A DNA stretch of 30,530 bases from NCBI GenBank assembly GCA_003427395.1, contig BFEA01000029.1, positions 4,602,130 to 4,632,659 of the forward strand, read 5' to 3'. The stretch is from Chara braunii. Lineage: Eukaryota; Streptophyta; Charophyceae; Charales; Characeae. The notes beneath the pieces are model-generated. The model saw nothing but the letters and a program-made list of their open reading frames with translations. It did no database searches and was not told the DNA's origin. Below are positions 10,478 through 20,744 of this stretch, piece after piece (position 1 is the first letter of the stretch; each line of letters begins with the position of its first letter). Position numbers and translations under genes: made by a program.

Positions 10478-10807
10478 TCATACAGCCGAGTAGTCAGGGT
10501 TATCCCTCCTGCCAGCGGCGACACGGCTTAGAGTGAGGCGTTCGGGTTTATCGCCTGCACCTGACCCCGTATAAAGGATAGACCCAAGGTCAGCAGAGTC
10601 CCTATCATTCAGGAGTCCTTTAAGCTGCCTTGAGTGTAACCTGCATAAAATAAGGAGGAAAAATAACAAACATGCATCATAGAGCAATTGATACTGACAA
10701 AATGAGAAGACCAGAAACCAGATTCTGCAAGAGTATGACCAAAGATATGAGACTGAAGAGTAGTACACAGAGTATGCAGGGAGCAGCCATTGGAGGGCTG
10801 CAGTCAC
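10478..10807 (-). other. 109-codon open frame in 3' LTR, doubtful as a gene
   Basis: An open frame with a hydrophobic N-terminal half is kept open in both LTR copies (also 28857-28528). The two differ at six residues, so the protein is not visibly protected from change. It could encode a small membrane-like peptide or be chance openness in LTR leader DNA. No family is recognised. Confidence 0.2.
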
Positions 10808-10858
10808 TAATAAGTAATAATGTCGTAATACATCAATAGTGACTGAAAAGAGAGAACC

Positions 10859-11946
10859 TCAATCAATGATAATAAGCGGTACCCCCTCGTGAGTGAGTGC
10901 TGCCGTCTGGGACTCCTCGACATTGAGAACTCGTGTGGCTATAGACTCTGGAACCACATAGCTGATCTCGAGAGGCGTTGCTGGATCAATCTTGCAGATA
11001 TAGGCCATGCATTTGGCCATCTCCTCGTCTGCGACGCTCCTTTGATAAAGTTCCTCCGCAAGGATGATATCGCCTGAAGCTCCAATCAATATCTCAATAC
11101 GTCCTCTCCCACCAGAGTAAATGTAGGAAACCTCGAGAAAGCGATCTCCGCAAAGAGGCTTTCGATAAGCCTGCATAGCAAAGTCCGTCCCGACCAAATG
11201 ACTATAACCATCTCCGAGGTATGGGACCGGACCTTCCCCTCTTAGGGGACCAATAACTGTCTCAGACCTAGGGTTGTCTGACATGTAGAAATCAGTCACC
11301 CTCAAGAAGATATCGTGCAAGAAGATGTGCGATCCTCCTCAATGTCGCCCTCCGACGTCTCCGCTCGCTGATCTTCAGTGCTCCTGTCGCTGTCCACGAA
11401 CTCAATCTCTGTGAGTGTCCCAGTCAAATAGTCCCCAAGATCAATGTCACTCACAAAGCAGGGCTCCAAGTCTGACTCATCTGTCTTTGATCTCTGGACG
11501 CATGTAGTGATTGAGACCCCTGATCTGGCTATCTCTCTCCTAATCCGGTCGTCCTTCCGCCTCTTGTCCTTGCTGCGAGACTCACTAAGGGGCTTGGGGT
11601 TGCATCCATCAAAATCGAAGAGCACGCCCCCAGGTGCCGAAGGTACACGAGGGAACACCACATATAGCCAGTTGTCCCTTCAATAGCTCTCCCTGCGAAA
11701 TATGTAATCAGCTATCCGGTTGTATGTGGTGCCCTTCACCCCTGTCTCTGCCCCCTTCACCGAGTAGGTGATCACGAGCGTGTGTCTCGAGGTCGAGGAC
11801 TNATTGGCCCTAATGGTGAAACTCTGGTGTCCCACATGTCTGTAGTAGAACCTCTCGATCAATCTACCCCACTTAGGGGTAGTCTCACGACGACTGGCCA
11901 TCTTGGACAGAAAGCACACCCTCTCTGGTACGGGTACTGCCTCCAA
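10859..11946 (-). pseudogene. LTR-encoded ORF of unknown function (3' LTR copy)
   Basis: A coding-like frame of about 360 codons runs on the minus strand from 11946. One TGA (11680-11682) interrupts it within an otherwise continuous frame, and a frame change near 11302-11320 links it to the part ending at 10859. Visible blocks are RFYYRHVGHQSFTIRA, RHTLVITYSVKGAETG, GGVLFDFDGCNPKPLSE followed by a lysine/arginine-rich stretch, an acidic Asp/Glu/Ser segment, then FLEVSYIYSGGRGRIEILIG. The second LTR copy (28909-29968) encodes the same protein with different lesions, so the ancestral LTR probably carried an open version. Coding sequence inside an LTR is unusual. I do not recognise the family. 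The block around SFTIRA is weakly like a module in the pre-gag ORF array. Confidence 0.5.
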
Positions 11947-11974
11947 GACCTGACCGGNATAGCAATCTGCAACT

Positions 11975-12262
11975 CAATATGGAGGCCTGTCTGAATAGCT
12001 TGACTCAAAGTGAGGCCCGCCTGAATGGGCCCGACTGAACATCAACTCAATATAAAGCCCACCTGAGTGGGCCTGGCTGAACAACAACTCAATCCTGAGT
12101 GGGTCTGGCTGAACAACAGCTAGCTCTAAAGAAAGGGCCCGCCTTAGGGGACCTGGCTGAAAAACTGCAATAATCTTGAGAAGTGGGCCCGCCTGAAGGG
12201 GCCCGGCTGAGCAGCAACAATCTCAAGTAGGCCTGCCTAAAGGGCCCGACTGAACAGCAACT
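11975..12262. repeat. Degenerate tandem repeat of about 45-50 bp in 3' LTR
   Basis: Units of the form GCCCGCCTGAAGGGGCCCGGCT followed by GAACAACAACTCAA recur about six times. The matching block in the 5' LTR lies at about 29997-30285. Each unit contains a short GC-rich inverted repeat (GGGCC/GGCCC). Confidence 0.75.
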
Positions 12263-12469
12263 GATCAGTGATACATCTCATGCACAGGGACCAGTCACAA
12301 ATGTTGAATGTACTGTGGCTAGACTAAGCCAGGTCATCTGTGCAGGGACTGAACCGCCAATGGTCCCCGTGCGAGGGAAAATATCATGTGCATGAGGTGC
12401 TGCTGATTAGCAAAGGAATAAATCAACGGGTGCGTGGAGGCAAATCATCTCATAATAATCATAGGCTCG

Positions 12470-13335
12470 AGCGCATACGGGCGCGCACTCAAATGACAAT
12501 ACCCAGCCTGGGCGCACATAGGTGCGTACTCAAATGACAATATCCAGCGCAAGGGCACATGGGCGCGCACTCAAACGACAACATCTAGCCTGGGCGCACA
12601 CATATCCAGTGCAAGTGCACACGGGCACGCACTCAAATAACCATTTTTGGCCCGGGGCACACACGGGCGCACACTCTAACAGTAATATGTGGCCTGGGTG
12701 CACACGGGTGTGTACTCCAAGAACAATATCTGGCCTGGGCGCCTACGGACGCGTACTCCAACAACAATATCTAGCTTGGGTGCGCATAGGCGCGCACTCT
12801 CAAGCAATATCAAGCTTGGGGGCGCATGGGCGCGCACTTCTCAAGCTTGGGCGCGTATGGGCGCGCACTTCAACGGCAATATCAAACTTGGGCGCGCACG
12901 GGCGCGCACTCTCAAGCTTGGGCGCGCATGGGCNTCAAGCTTGGGCGCGTATGGGCGCGCACTTCAACGGCAATATCAAACTTGGGCGCGCACGGGCGCG
13001 CACTCTCAAGCTTGGGCGCGCATGGGCGCGTAGTCTAACGACAATATCAAGCTTGGGCGCGCCCACTCTCAAGCTTGGGTGCGTATGGGCACGTACTCTA
13101 ACGGTAATATCAAGCTTGGGCGCGCATGGGCGCGCACTCTCAAGCTTGGACGGGCATGGGCGCGCACTCTAACGGTAATATCAAGCTTGGGCGCGCATGG
13201 GCGCGCACTCTCAAGCTTGGACGCGCATTGGGCGCGCACTCTAACGGTAATATCAAGCTTGGGCGCGCATAGGCGCGCACTCTCAAGCTTGGGCGCGCAA
13301 TATCTGGTATAGGCGCGCACGGGTGCGCACTTAGA
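12470..13335. repeat. GC-rich tandem array of 35-63 bp units
   Basis: Units carry GGGCGCGCAC...GGGCGCGCACTC, then AACGGCAATATCAAGCTTGG. Early units are more divergent; from about 12830 to 13300 they are nearly identical and alternate between short and long forms (higher-order unit about 63 bp). An isolated N at 12934 falls within near-identical units. Arg/Ala/His/Gly-rich frames here are repeat artefacts. The matching array begins at about 30415 in the 5' LTR, so it belongs to the LTR. Confidence 0.9.
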
Positions 13336-13654
13336 AACTAATATTCTTGTCACGTGCTCTATCTGTCAGTCAAACGACAATCAGTTTTTGCTTACTGTTT
13401 ACAACAGGATTACCATATGCTACACTTGGCCTTTACTTATGGCCAAACTACTATCAAAACAGTAAGTGCAAACTCAAAATCAGCTATTTACTATCCATTC
13501 AGCTGACATGGACACTTGTACTTTGGGTCCGAAATTGGCCAGACACTGTTCAGAAATAGCACTCAAATATAGTGCGCATACTGCACATAGTTGCGAGGAA
13601 AATCAGATTTTGCCCTTAAGTGCAGCGTGCAGACTGCGCACAGTTGCAAGCTTG

Positions 13655-13850
13655 GAAATGCGGTATACACAATTGCCAACTCGAATATGGCTCTCAAGTG
13701 CAGTATGCACGGTTGTCAGTTCGGATATGACCCTCAAGTATGGTATGCACAGTTGCCAACTTGGATATGGTCCTCAAGTGCGGCATGCACAGTTGTCAAC
13801 TTGGATATGGCCCTCAAGTATGATATGCACAGTTGCCAAACAGCGAAATA
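13655..13850. repeat. 40-bp tandem repeat
   Basis: Units of about 40 bp contain TATGCACAGTTGCCAACTTGGATATGG and CCTCAAGT. The ATGCAC word recurs at 13745, 13785 and 13825. The array passes into the 72-bp repeats that follow and shares their sequence words. Confidence 0.85.
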
Positions 13851-14200
13851 GCCCTCAAGTGCGATGCACATACTGCGCACTCAGATATGGTCTTCGAGTG
13901 CCGTATGCACAGTTGCCAAATAGCCCTCAAGTGCGATGCGCATACTGCGCACTCAGATATGGCCTTCGAGTGCGGTATGCACAGTTGCCAAATAACCCTC
14001 AAGTGCGATGCGCATACTGCGCACTCAGATATGGCCTTCAAGTGTGGTATGCACAGTTGCCAAATAGCCCTCAAGTGTGATGCGCATACTGGGCACTTTG
14101 ATATGGCCTCCAAGTGTGGTATGCACAGTTGCCAAATAACCCTCAAGTGTGATGCGCATACTGCGCACTCAGATATGCCCTTCAAGTGTGTGTAGGGAAG
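13850..14200. repeat. 72-bp tandem repeat
   Basis: The word TAGCCCTCAAGTG or TAACCCTCAAGTG recurs at 13921, 13993, 14065 and 14137, an exact 72-bp period. A period of 72 leaves no stop at unit joins in some frames, which explains the long apparent frames rich in Cys, Ala, His and Ser on both strands; they are not genes. Confidence 0.93.
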
Positions 14201-14209
14201 ATAGGACAA

Positions 14210-15190
14210 ATGGACTTTGATACGGTGCGCAACTGCGCACAGTGGCAAATGGTATGAATGGTCCTCTGACACGGTGCACAACTGCGCACAGTGGCGAATA
14301 ACACGAATGATCCTCTGATACAACGCTCAACTGCGCACAGTGGCAAATAGCACGAATGGACCTCTGATACAGCGCTCAACTGCGCACAGTGGCGAATAGA
14401 ATGAATGGTCCTCTGATAAGGTGTGCAACTGCACACAGTAGCGAATAACACGAATGGTCCTCTGATACAACGCTCAACTGCGCACAGTGGCAAATAGCAC
14501 GTATGGTCCTCTGATAAGGTGCGCAACTGCGCACGGTGACTAATAGCACGAATGATCCTCTGATACGGTGTGCAACTGCGCACGGTGGCTAATAGCACAA
14601 ATGATCCTCTGATACGGTGCGCAACTGCACATGATGGCTAATGGCACGAATGATCCTCTGATACGATGCGCAATTGCGCACGGTGGCTAATAGCACGAAA
14701 TAATCCTCTGATAGCGCAACTGCGCACGGTGGCTAATAACACGAATAATCCTCAAATACGGTGCGCATCTGTGCAAAGTGACTAATAACACGAATGATCC
14801 TCTGATAAGGTGCGCAACTGTGCACAGTGGCTAATAGCACGAACGATCCTCTGATACGGTGCTCAACTGTGCACAGTGGCAAATGCCTCAAATGACCCTC
14901 ATATANNNNNNNNNNNNNNNNNNNNNNNNNNNNNNNNNNNNNNNNNNNNNNNNNNNNNNNNNNNNNNNNNNNNNNNNNNNNNNNNNNNNNNNNNNNNNNN
15001 NNNNNNNNNNNNNNNNNNNNNNNNNNNNNNNNNNNNNNNNNNNNNNNNNNACAGCGCTCGATTGCGCATAGTGGCAAATGCCTCAAATGGACCTGAGATA
15101 CAGCGCTCGATTGCGCACAGTGGCAAATGCCTCAAATGACCCTCAGATACAGCGCTCGATTGCGCACAATGGCAAATGCCTCAATGTGGT
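14210..15190. repeat. 49-bp tandem repeat array spanning an assembly gap
   Basis: About 49-bp units of the form CCTCTGATACGGTGCGCAACT followed by GCGCACAGTGGCTAATAGCACGAATGAT repeat about seventeen times over the sequenced parts, with a variant (CAAATGCCTCAAATGACC) after about 14880. The gap at 14906-15050 lies within the array, so the true copy number is unknown. Confidence 0.92.
14906..15050. other. Assembly gap of 145 N
   Basis: A run of Ns lies inside a 49-bp tandem array. The same array resumes directly after it, so the gap is probably collapsed repeat of unknown true length. Confidence 0.98.
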
Positions 15191-16285
15191 ACAAACTTGG
15201 TACTTAGACGTGATGTGCTCATGACACCCAAGATCGGAGCGCAATGTCACACTTAAATTCAAGTGTGCACAGTCGAGGTTGGATCATTATGCAGAGAGAT
15301 GGCAAATCATACCCTATTCAAGTGCCCATTGGCACAGCTAAGCACCCAGATTAAGTGCTCGTTGACACAACTCATTATCACGCCCTGTTTGAGTGCCTAT
15401 CGACGCAACCAAAAAATATGACAAATGCTTGCTGAATATGGATCATGTAGCCCTCGGCGGACTCAAAACCCAGGCATAACGAAGTATGGCAGGGTTCCCT
15501 GCATGACTCAGCATTTAATGGTCTTCGTGCTCAGAGCAGTTGATCGCACAGCACCAGCCTTTAAGTGTGGTGAGCAAGGGCGCACAGTATCAACTGTCCT
15601 AGGCACAATGCGAGTGAGTTCCCAATCTCAACAGTTTTCAGGCACGACGTTCGGGGCACACGGTATCCCTTGAGCACGGCAAGCCCGAGTGCTCAGCACC
15701 TGCTGCCCTTGGGTACAGTGCGTGCAGGTGGTCAAAGGAAGATCAAAACTTTGTTATGAGCCAATGGGCTCGCGGGGGATTAAACAGACCCCGCACATCC
15801 GAGTGAGAAGGAGGAAAGAAGGGAGAGCGAGCAGGGAAGCAGAAAGAAGATGATAGGGGGAGAGATGAGGGAGAAAACAAAATGGTCCTTGTGAGACCGC
15901 CTTATTTCCCTAAGTACCCCTCCTTCCCTTTACCTCCTTCTTGCATGTCTTGGTCGTCCCTCCTTCTACTTGCTTTAACGCAGTAGCTTCCGTCCTCCTC
16001 CTTCCTCGCTGCCCCGCCAGTCGCTCCGCATCACCGTGTGTGAGAGATTCTTGCTTNCNGCTCTGCCTGCGTTGCTGTATTCTGCAAGTAGGCATGCTCT
16101 CAATCTGTCTGATNCGTGNTACGTATACCACGCATGCTGATTTGTTTTGCTGGGTGACGCGGCCTCTCTTTTATAATGGAGAGGCCAAGTGATCGGGGCT
16201 ATGCTGCAGTTCCATGGTCGGGGCTGTGGTCAAACTCTAGACCGGNCCTGTGCTAAAAATAGCAGCAGTCCCGACCTCGGGATAT
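15191..16285. other. Non-coding stretch, probably retrotransposon LTR or 3' region
   Basis: No convincing gene. Early parts still carry words like those of the tandem arrays (AAGTGT, GCGCACAGT, AGTGCC). A purine-rich tract at about 15795-15885 (GAAGGAGGAAAGAAGGGAG and similar) is followed by pyrimidine-rich sequence at 15915-15990. Either could be a polypurine tract, but I cannot tie it to an LTR edge. Scattered Ns occur from 16057. Confidence 0.45.
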
Positions 16286-16530
16286 GAACAGTCAGTTCTA
16301 TTTTTAGAACGGGACTGGCGTAGACCCAGTCCCCGGTAGATGAATAGTCAGTCCCACGCTAAAAATAGCGTGGGGCTGTGCTATTTTTAGAACGGGACTG
16401 GNGCAGGCCCAGTTCCCGGTTGATGAACAGTCAGTCCCACGCTAAAAATAANGTGGGGCTGTGCTATTTTTAGANCGGGACTGGNGCAGNCCCGACTTTG
16501 GGAAACGAACAGTCAGTCCCGAGCTAGAAA
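16286..16530. repeat. 83-bp tandem repeat with internal inverted repeats
   Basis: Units start at 16286 (short form of 56 bp), 16342, 16425 and 16507 with the word GAACAGTCAGTCCC or a close variant. Each full unit holds GCTAAAAATAGC near GCTATTTTTAG, so it can fold into a hairpin with an 8-10 bp arm. Several Ns fall in these units. Confidence 0.85.
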
Positions 16531-16966
16531 TAGTACATGACCCTATTTTAATTATTTGGTCCTGGCTGCTCATCTATATGGCTACTTAGGGCTGTTCTTT
16601 TCCTGGTCGGGCTACGCGGTCGTGTCGGTCCGGTCCCAACTGGTCAAACTTGAATATCTCGCTAACCCTTGGTCCGTTTCAAGTGCCGTTTGGACCGGAC
16701 CCCACTAACTGATTCATTGCAGTCGCGTTGGTCTAGTCCAACGGGGACGATTAGTCGTCCAGAGGATCGTACCGTCGCGCTGCTCTTCCCTCAGCTTAGG
16801 CCCACGGGAAGTCTAACCGAAGTACTAGGGTCCATGACTACGGTACACAATTTCTGACGCAGCGTGGAAGTTGACCGCGGCGAGTCAATTTCCGCTGCTG
16901 CGCCGCAACATCTTCCGACAACCATACCAAACCCCATTCCTGGCGTCCTCGCCAGGTTCAGGCCAC

Positions 16967-16974
16967 TATAAAGG
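16967..16974 (+). promoter_or_regulatory. TATA-box-like element
   Basis: TATAAAGG lies in an otherwise GC-rich stretch, 172 bases upstream of the ATG at 17139, with a possible start site about 30 bases downstream (around 17000). It could be the promoter of a plus-strand LTR or gene. Confidence 0.4.
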
Positions 16975-17138
16975 CCTAATGTCTTATTCGCACTCAAACT
17001 CATATTGCCGAGTGTGCGGCGCTATCACAATCTTGTTGTTACTGCTGTTTTCATCGTTGTCGATTCGCTTGCGCCCTTGTCGTACTAGCGCGTACTATCG
17101 TGCAACGCTTATAGCCGCGCAGCTAGTTAGTCTTTGCC

Positions 17139-17582
17139 ATGGCGCCGAAAACGCGAGGGTCGGGCGCTGGACGTGGGAAAGGAGGTCGACAGGGAAAGGC
17201 GCCAGATCGACCGATCGATCTGACGTACGAAGGGGAGAGATCCGAAGAGGAGGAGGAGGAGGTGAGATGGGGAGAAACGTGCCTACGCCATCGCTCAGAG
17301 GACTGGCGCGAACGCACACCGTCGTGTAGGTCTATGATGTACTATGCATATAAATATGAGCAGCGCTACGGGTCTCCACCTCCACGTTTCGATCCGCCCT
17401 CTCGATCATACCCTTCACCATATCATTCTTCTTCCTCTACTCAACCATCCCCTCGCCAGCTCACCGTCCTGCCACAACCGCCTCGCCCTGCGCCATCGCC
17501 GTTGCCATGCGCACCAGAACCTCCCGTCGCCCAACCATCACTTGTGCCTCATACTTGCGTTGTTCTTCATATGCCAACTTGA
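17139..17582 (+). CDS. Unidentified plus-strand ORF, basic/acidic N-terminus, Pro/Ser-rich C-terminus
   Basis: The ATG is in a strong eukaryotic context (GCCATGG). The product is 147 residues: a basic Gly/Arg/Lys start (MAPKTRGSGAGRGKGGR), a short acidic run (GERSEEEEEE), then a Pro/Ser/Tyr-rich tail. The composition suggests a disordered nucleic-acid-binding N-terminus such as the beginning of a gag or nuclear protein. The later part looks like drift out of frame, so this is probably a fragment. It is opposite in strand to the surrounding retrotransposon and preceded by a TATA-like box, which suggests a nested element or captured first exon. I cannot name it. Confidence 0.35.
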   Translation: MAPKTRGSGAGRGKGGRQGKAPDRPIDLTYEGERSEEEEEEVRWGETCLRHRSEDWRERTPSCRSMMYYAYKYEQRYGSPPPRFDPPSRSYPSPYHSSSSTQPSPRQLTVLPQPPRPAPSPLPCAPEPPVAQPSLVPHTCVVLHMPT

Positions 17583-19759
17583 GCTAAGCGGCCTTATATG
17601 CTATCTCATATATAGGGGAATCATATAAACTGTATCCCCAATCATCAGGGTGCTCGCCCGCTAGGGCTTGAGTGCTCACTCAATAAGGCATGGACCACTG
17701 GTCCAAGCCACCATCAAAATCAAGAAGGAATTAACATTTTCAGTCTTGCGTGGTGTAGTCACCGCACGCAAGTATCATGACTGCTCATGCAGCCATTCAT
17801 ACTAACAATCTCGTTCCCTTGCATCACTGAATCAGCCTCAATCTCACGTCAAACCTTTCATTAGGTTTGGCCTCATGCATCATCATAATCGATCATCAAT
17901 CTTAGACCTGACCCCATCGCTAGGTCCGGTCTAACAGTCCAAGTCTCAATCCTGACCTGCACGTCTCATCATCACTGGATCAGTCCATCTCATCCATACT
18001 GCCTATCAGTACAGCATAATCCTCATCGATATCTCAGCCACGGGCGGCTATGGGACCAATCATCGAATCCAAGATCATCCAGTTCACCTAGACCGAAGGC
18101 TGCCTCCTAAGGGGTGATCATACTAAACCCCTTTCTCTTTGTCTGCCGTCTCTGTACCGCTCACTGTCGAGTCATACCAAACCCCATTATCTTCGTCTGC
18201 TGTAGGGTACATGCAAAAAAGATGTCAAGTCATGCCTAAAAAAAAAGACGAGAAAAGAGGATCTCTCCTAAAGACCCTTGCCTACACCCCTTCCTCACTC
18301 ACTCTCAGAGTCTTATCTTTCGGCCTTCCGAGAGTGCCCCCGCTCGCCCTGGTGGGCTCCTCCGCTGACCCAACCCGGCAAACAGAGCAAAGTCGGTCCT
18401 GATTCCCAGTCATGGCGGTCCGACCACCCTCTGAGCCCTTGCTCAGAACAGCTCACGGGGAGCCGCACACCCCTTCATGAAGCCCTCACTCCGATGAATG
18501 CAGGCCCATGGTGCGGAAGCTCTTTAGTCGACTTCAGAACTTCCGTCTACTCGCTCGACTTCTTTCTAACGGCCGACTCTTGCTACTGTGCGGGAAGCCA
18601 GCCAACACCCAACCAGACACTGCTGGTGACTCAGAGCGAGTCCACAATTAAGCTTTGCAACAGTGGGCTAGGAGGCCATAATGGTCCTGTTGCCAGCTGG
18701 GCTGTGGATACCTGTCTTAGCCCGATGCCAAGGGAATGCCCCTGGAGACACTGCTCTCGAGAGACATCCTGATCAGAGTGATAGTAGGAGTCCACCCCCT
18801 TGATCAGCCAAATGTCGGATTTAGACTGGGGTAGGCTCAGGATGCCTCTTTCCTTTCTAGCAGGTGGACCAGATCATCATACGATGACCTGAGGAACGGC
18901 TAGCCACCCTAGGATCCGGAGTTATCTGCCACTATAGCTCAGACACCCTGCTAACCCAGCTAGCCTCTGGACCTTGTGAGAACCTGCTTCAGGGAATCAT
19001 CTCTTGCTCAAGAGGCGCAGTCGAAAACTCTATGCCTCTTCATAAAGGACGCAAGTGCTGACACCGCAGGGGACGCCACTGTGGATAGACTCTCGCCGGG
19101 GAACCGATGCGAGGGCCCGACGGCTGCAGTGAGAACACTCCTTCCAGCATGAAGAATGCGGCGAGCCTCAATCCGCTGCGATGCTAAGTGATCTTTGCCC
19201 GATCACATGATCGGACAGATCACTCCATCGATTATGATACATGACTGATTACCTATCCCTTTAGAGCTTGGTAGCGCTTAGCCGCGAAGGCCCGTCTGGA
19301 AAGGAACCCCATCTCGACGATGCTGAGTCCCTTGCCAAGGGAACACTTCACTAAGCTAAGTACCACCCTCTTTTAGAGACAACCAATCAACTTGTGCCAG
19401 ATGACGCTAGGCAATCCTCCTTACGCAATCGTACTAGAAGGTTGCCCCATCAATTGAGCACTGACTTATGAGAGGAAGAAAACAAATTTTTACTTTATCC
19501 CACAGCCATTCATTTCACAATGCCATTCAGACTTAATAAAATACAATAAGAGGCAAAAACTGAAATCCCATAAACTGGCTCCCAATCCCCCAGGCATGTC
19601 CCAGGACTGACACATGACAAGCCAGATACAATGCAATGAACTAAAATTTTAAATGTTTAACTCACAATCATACAAAACTGGGACCAATCTGGGCCCGACA
19701 GACACATAAGTCCACCAATGAGCCGAGCCATCATAGTCTGCTCGTATCCAGCTCCGGCA
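17583..19759. other. Long non-coding stretch, no gene supported
   Basis: The region has CATCAT-rich and TCATC-rich sequence (17740-18060) and mixed GC-rich sequence (18280-19340). Two overlapping plus-strand frames at 18139-18772 lack any motif and look like chance openness. The stretch should belong to the retrotransposon between integrase and 3' LTR, or to the LTR itself. Confidence 0.45.
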
Positions 19760-19799
19760 TCCGAAATCATACCATAATCATAGCAGCCGACTGTCGGCC

Positions 19800-20182
19800 G
19801 CCGCTGGCGGCACACGGGCCACGTTCCAGTGTATAATCATCATCAAAAGTTGGCGGCTCACTGGCCACGTCCCAAATCATCATCGCTAGTTGGCGGCTCA
19901 CTGGCCATGTCCCAGCAAATAATCATCTATAGCTGACGGTAACACTATCCACATCCCAGCTCATAATCATCGACAGCTGGCGGCTCACTGGCCATATCCC
20001 AGCCAATAATCATCGATAGCTGGCGGCTCACTGACCACATCCCAGCAAATAATCATCATCATCTGTAGCTGGCGGCAACACTGTCCACATCCCAGCATAT
20101 AATCCTCTGAAGTTGGCGGCACTCTCACCACATCCCAACAAATGCTGAGGGCACACTGGTCATATCTCAGCATGTCTAGGCT
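19800..20182. repeat. 43-bp tandem repeat just downstream of integrase
   Basis: About eight units of roughly 43 bp share GCTGGCGGCTCACTGGCCACATCCCAGC then AAATAATCATC. Some units carry an AACACTGTCC variant in place of TCACTGGCC. The array ends at the integrase stop (20187 side), so it is the 3' untranslated region of the retrotransposon. Confidence 0.9.
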
Positions 20183-20186
20183 GATG

Positions 20187-20735
20187 CTAGACCGCTCTCG
20201 GACCTCGCCTCATCACTCTGCCCGAACTCGGAATCAAATCTGCATCTCTAAATATGAATTTTCGGAGCTGGGAGCCGGATACTATACCATGGGATCTCGT
20301 ACCATCCATCTCTGCTAACTCATAGGCCTTGCCTTCAACCTCTCTGATGATCCTGAATTGTCTCATCCACCTGACCTCCAATCTCTTGGTCCACTGTGTC
20401 TCGAGAGATGTATCATGCAACCGTACAATATCTCCGACCTGAAGTCGTTCCTTCCTGATGTACCTCTTGCTGTTCCACCGTGTCTGATCAGATAATCTGC
20501 TGTCTGACATCCTCTTTGTGGCCTTAATTATGGTCTCATCCACTTCCTTGATCTGTCTGATCCTCAGCCTCAGTAACTCCTCCGTGGAGTACGACCCTCT
20601 CTGTGCCTCGTGGGTCCAGGTCTCAACCAGGTTCTCAATGGGAGAAGTAACATATCTGTCATACCAGAGTGTAATGGGTGCGTAACCTGTAGTCCGCTTG
20701 ACAGTCACATTGTCAGCATAGACAGCCGCCCTCAA
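20187..20735 (-). pseudogene. Retrotransposon integrase, C-terminal part
   Basis: Same frame as the RNase H-integrase segment upstream, after a TGA at 20745-20747 that replaces Trp in the N-W-P-S-F motif. The first part (NVTVKRTTGYAPITLWYDR) is the usual end of the integrase core; it ends with an SH3-like C-terminal region (VGDIVRLHD, RLEVRWMRQFRII, AYELAEMDGTRSH). In many gypsy integrases the RW motif is followed by a Gly-Pro-Tyr/Phe triplet; here it reads MRQF. No chromodomain is visible before the stop at 20187. Confidence 0.85.
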
Positions 20736-20744
20736 GAAAGATGG

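Larger units (their letters stand above)
10335..12593 (-). repeat. 3' LTR, portion with visible homology to the 5' LTR
   Basis: The plus-strand sequence matches 28385-30530 throughout, apart from substitutions, a 28-bp block (11711-11738) and an 82-bp block (12329-12410) absent from the other copy. The first 245 bases differ at about 14 sites by my count, 12 of them transitions. The LTR's upper end cannot be placed because its partner leaves the window at 30530; it extends past 12593 into the tandem repeats. Confidence 0.88.

Noticed and set aside
10478-10807. Conserved small membrane protein in both LTRs
   Set aside because: Both copies are open, but all six residue differences come from substitutions with no sign of constraint, so it is kept only as a doubtful frame.
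12470-14600. Long frames on both strands rich in Arg, Ala, Gly, Cys and His
   Set aside because: Tandem repeats with unit lengths that keep frames open by chance; openness on both strands with the same period shows no coding selection.
12470-15190. CRISPR-like array
   Set aside because: Units are directly adjacent or degenerate tandem monomers without unique spacers, in a eukaryotic transposon setting.
15795-15885. Polypurine tract marking an LTR start
   Set aside because: It is purine-rich on the plus strand, the wrong strand for this retrotransposon, and no TG edge follows it convincingly.
18139-18772. Plus-strand frames of 87 and 164 codons
   Set aside because: No motif, no good start context, composition of non-coding DNA.
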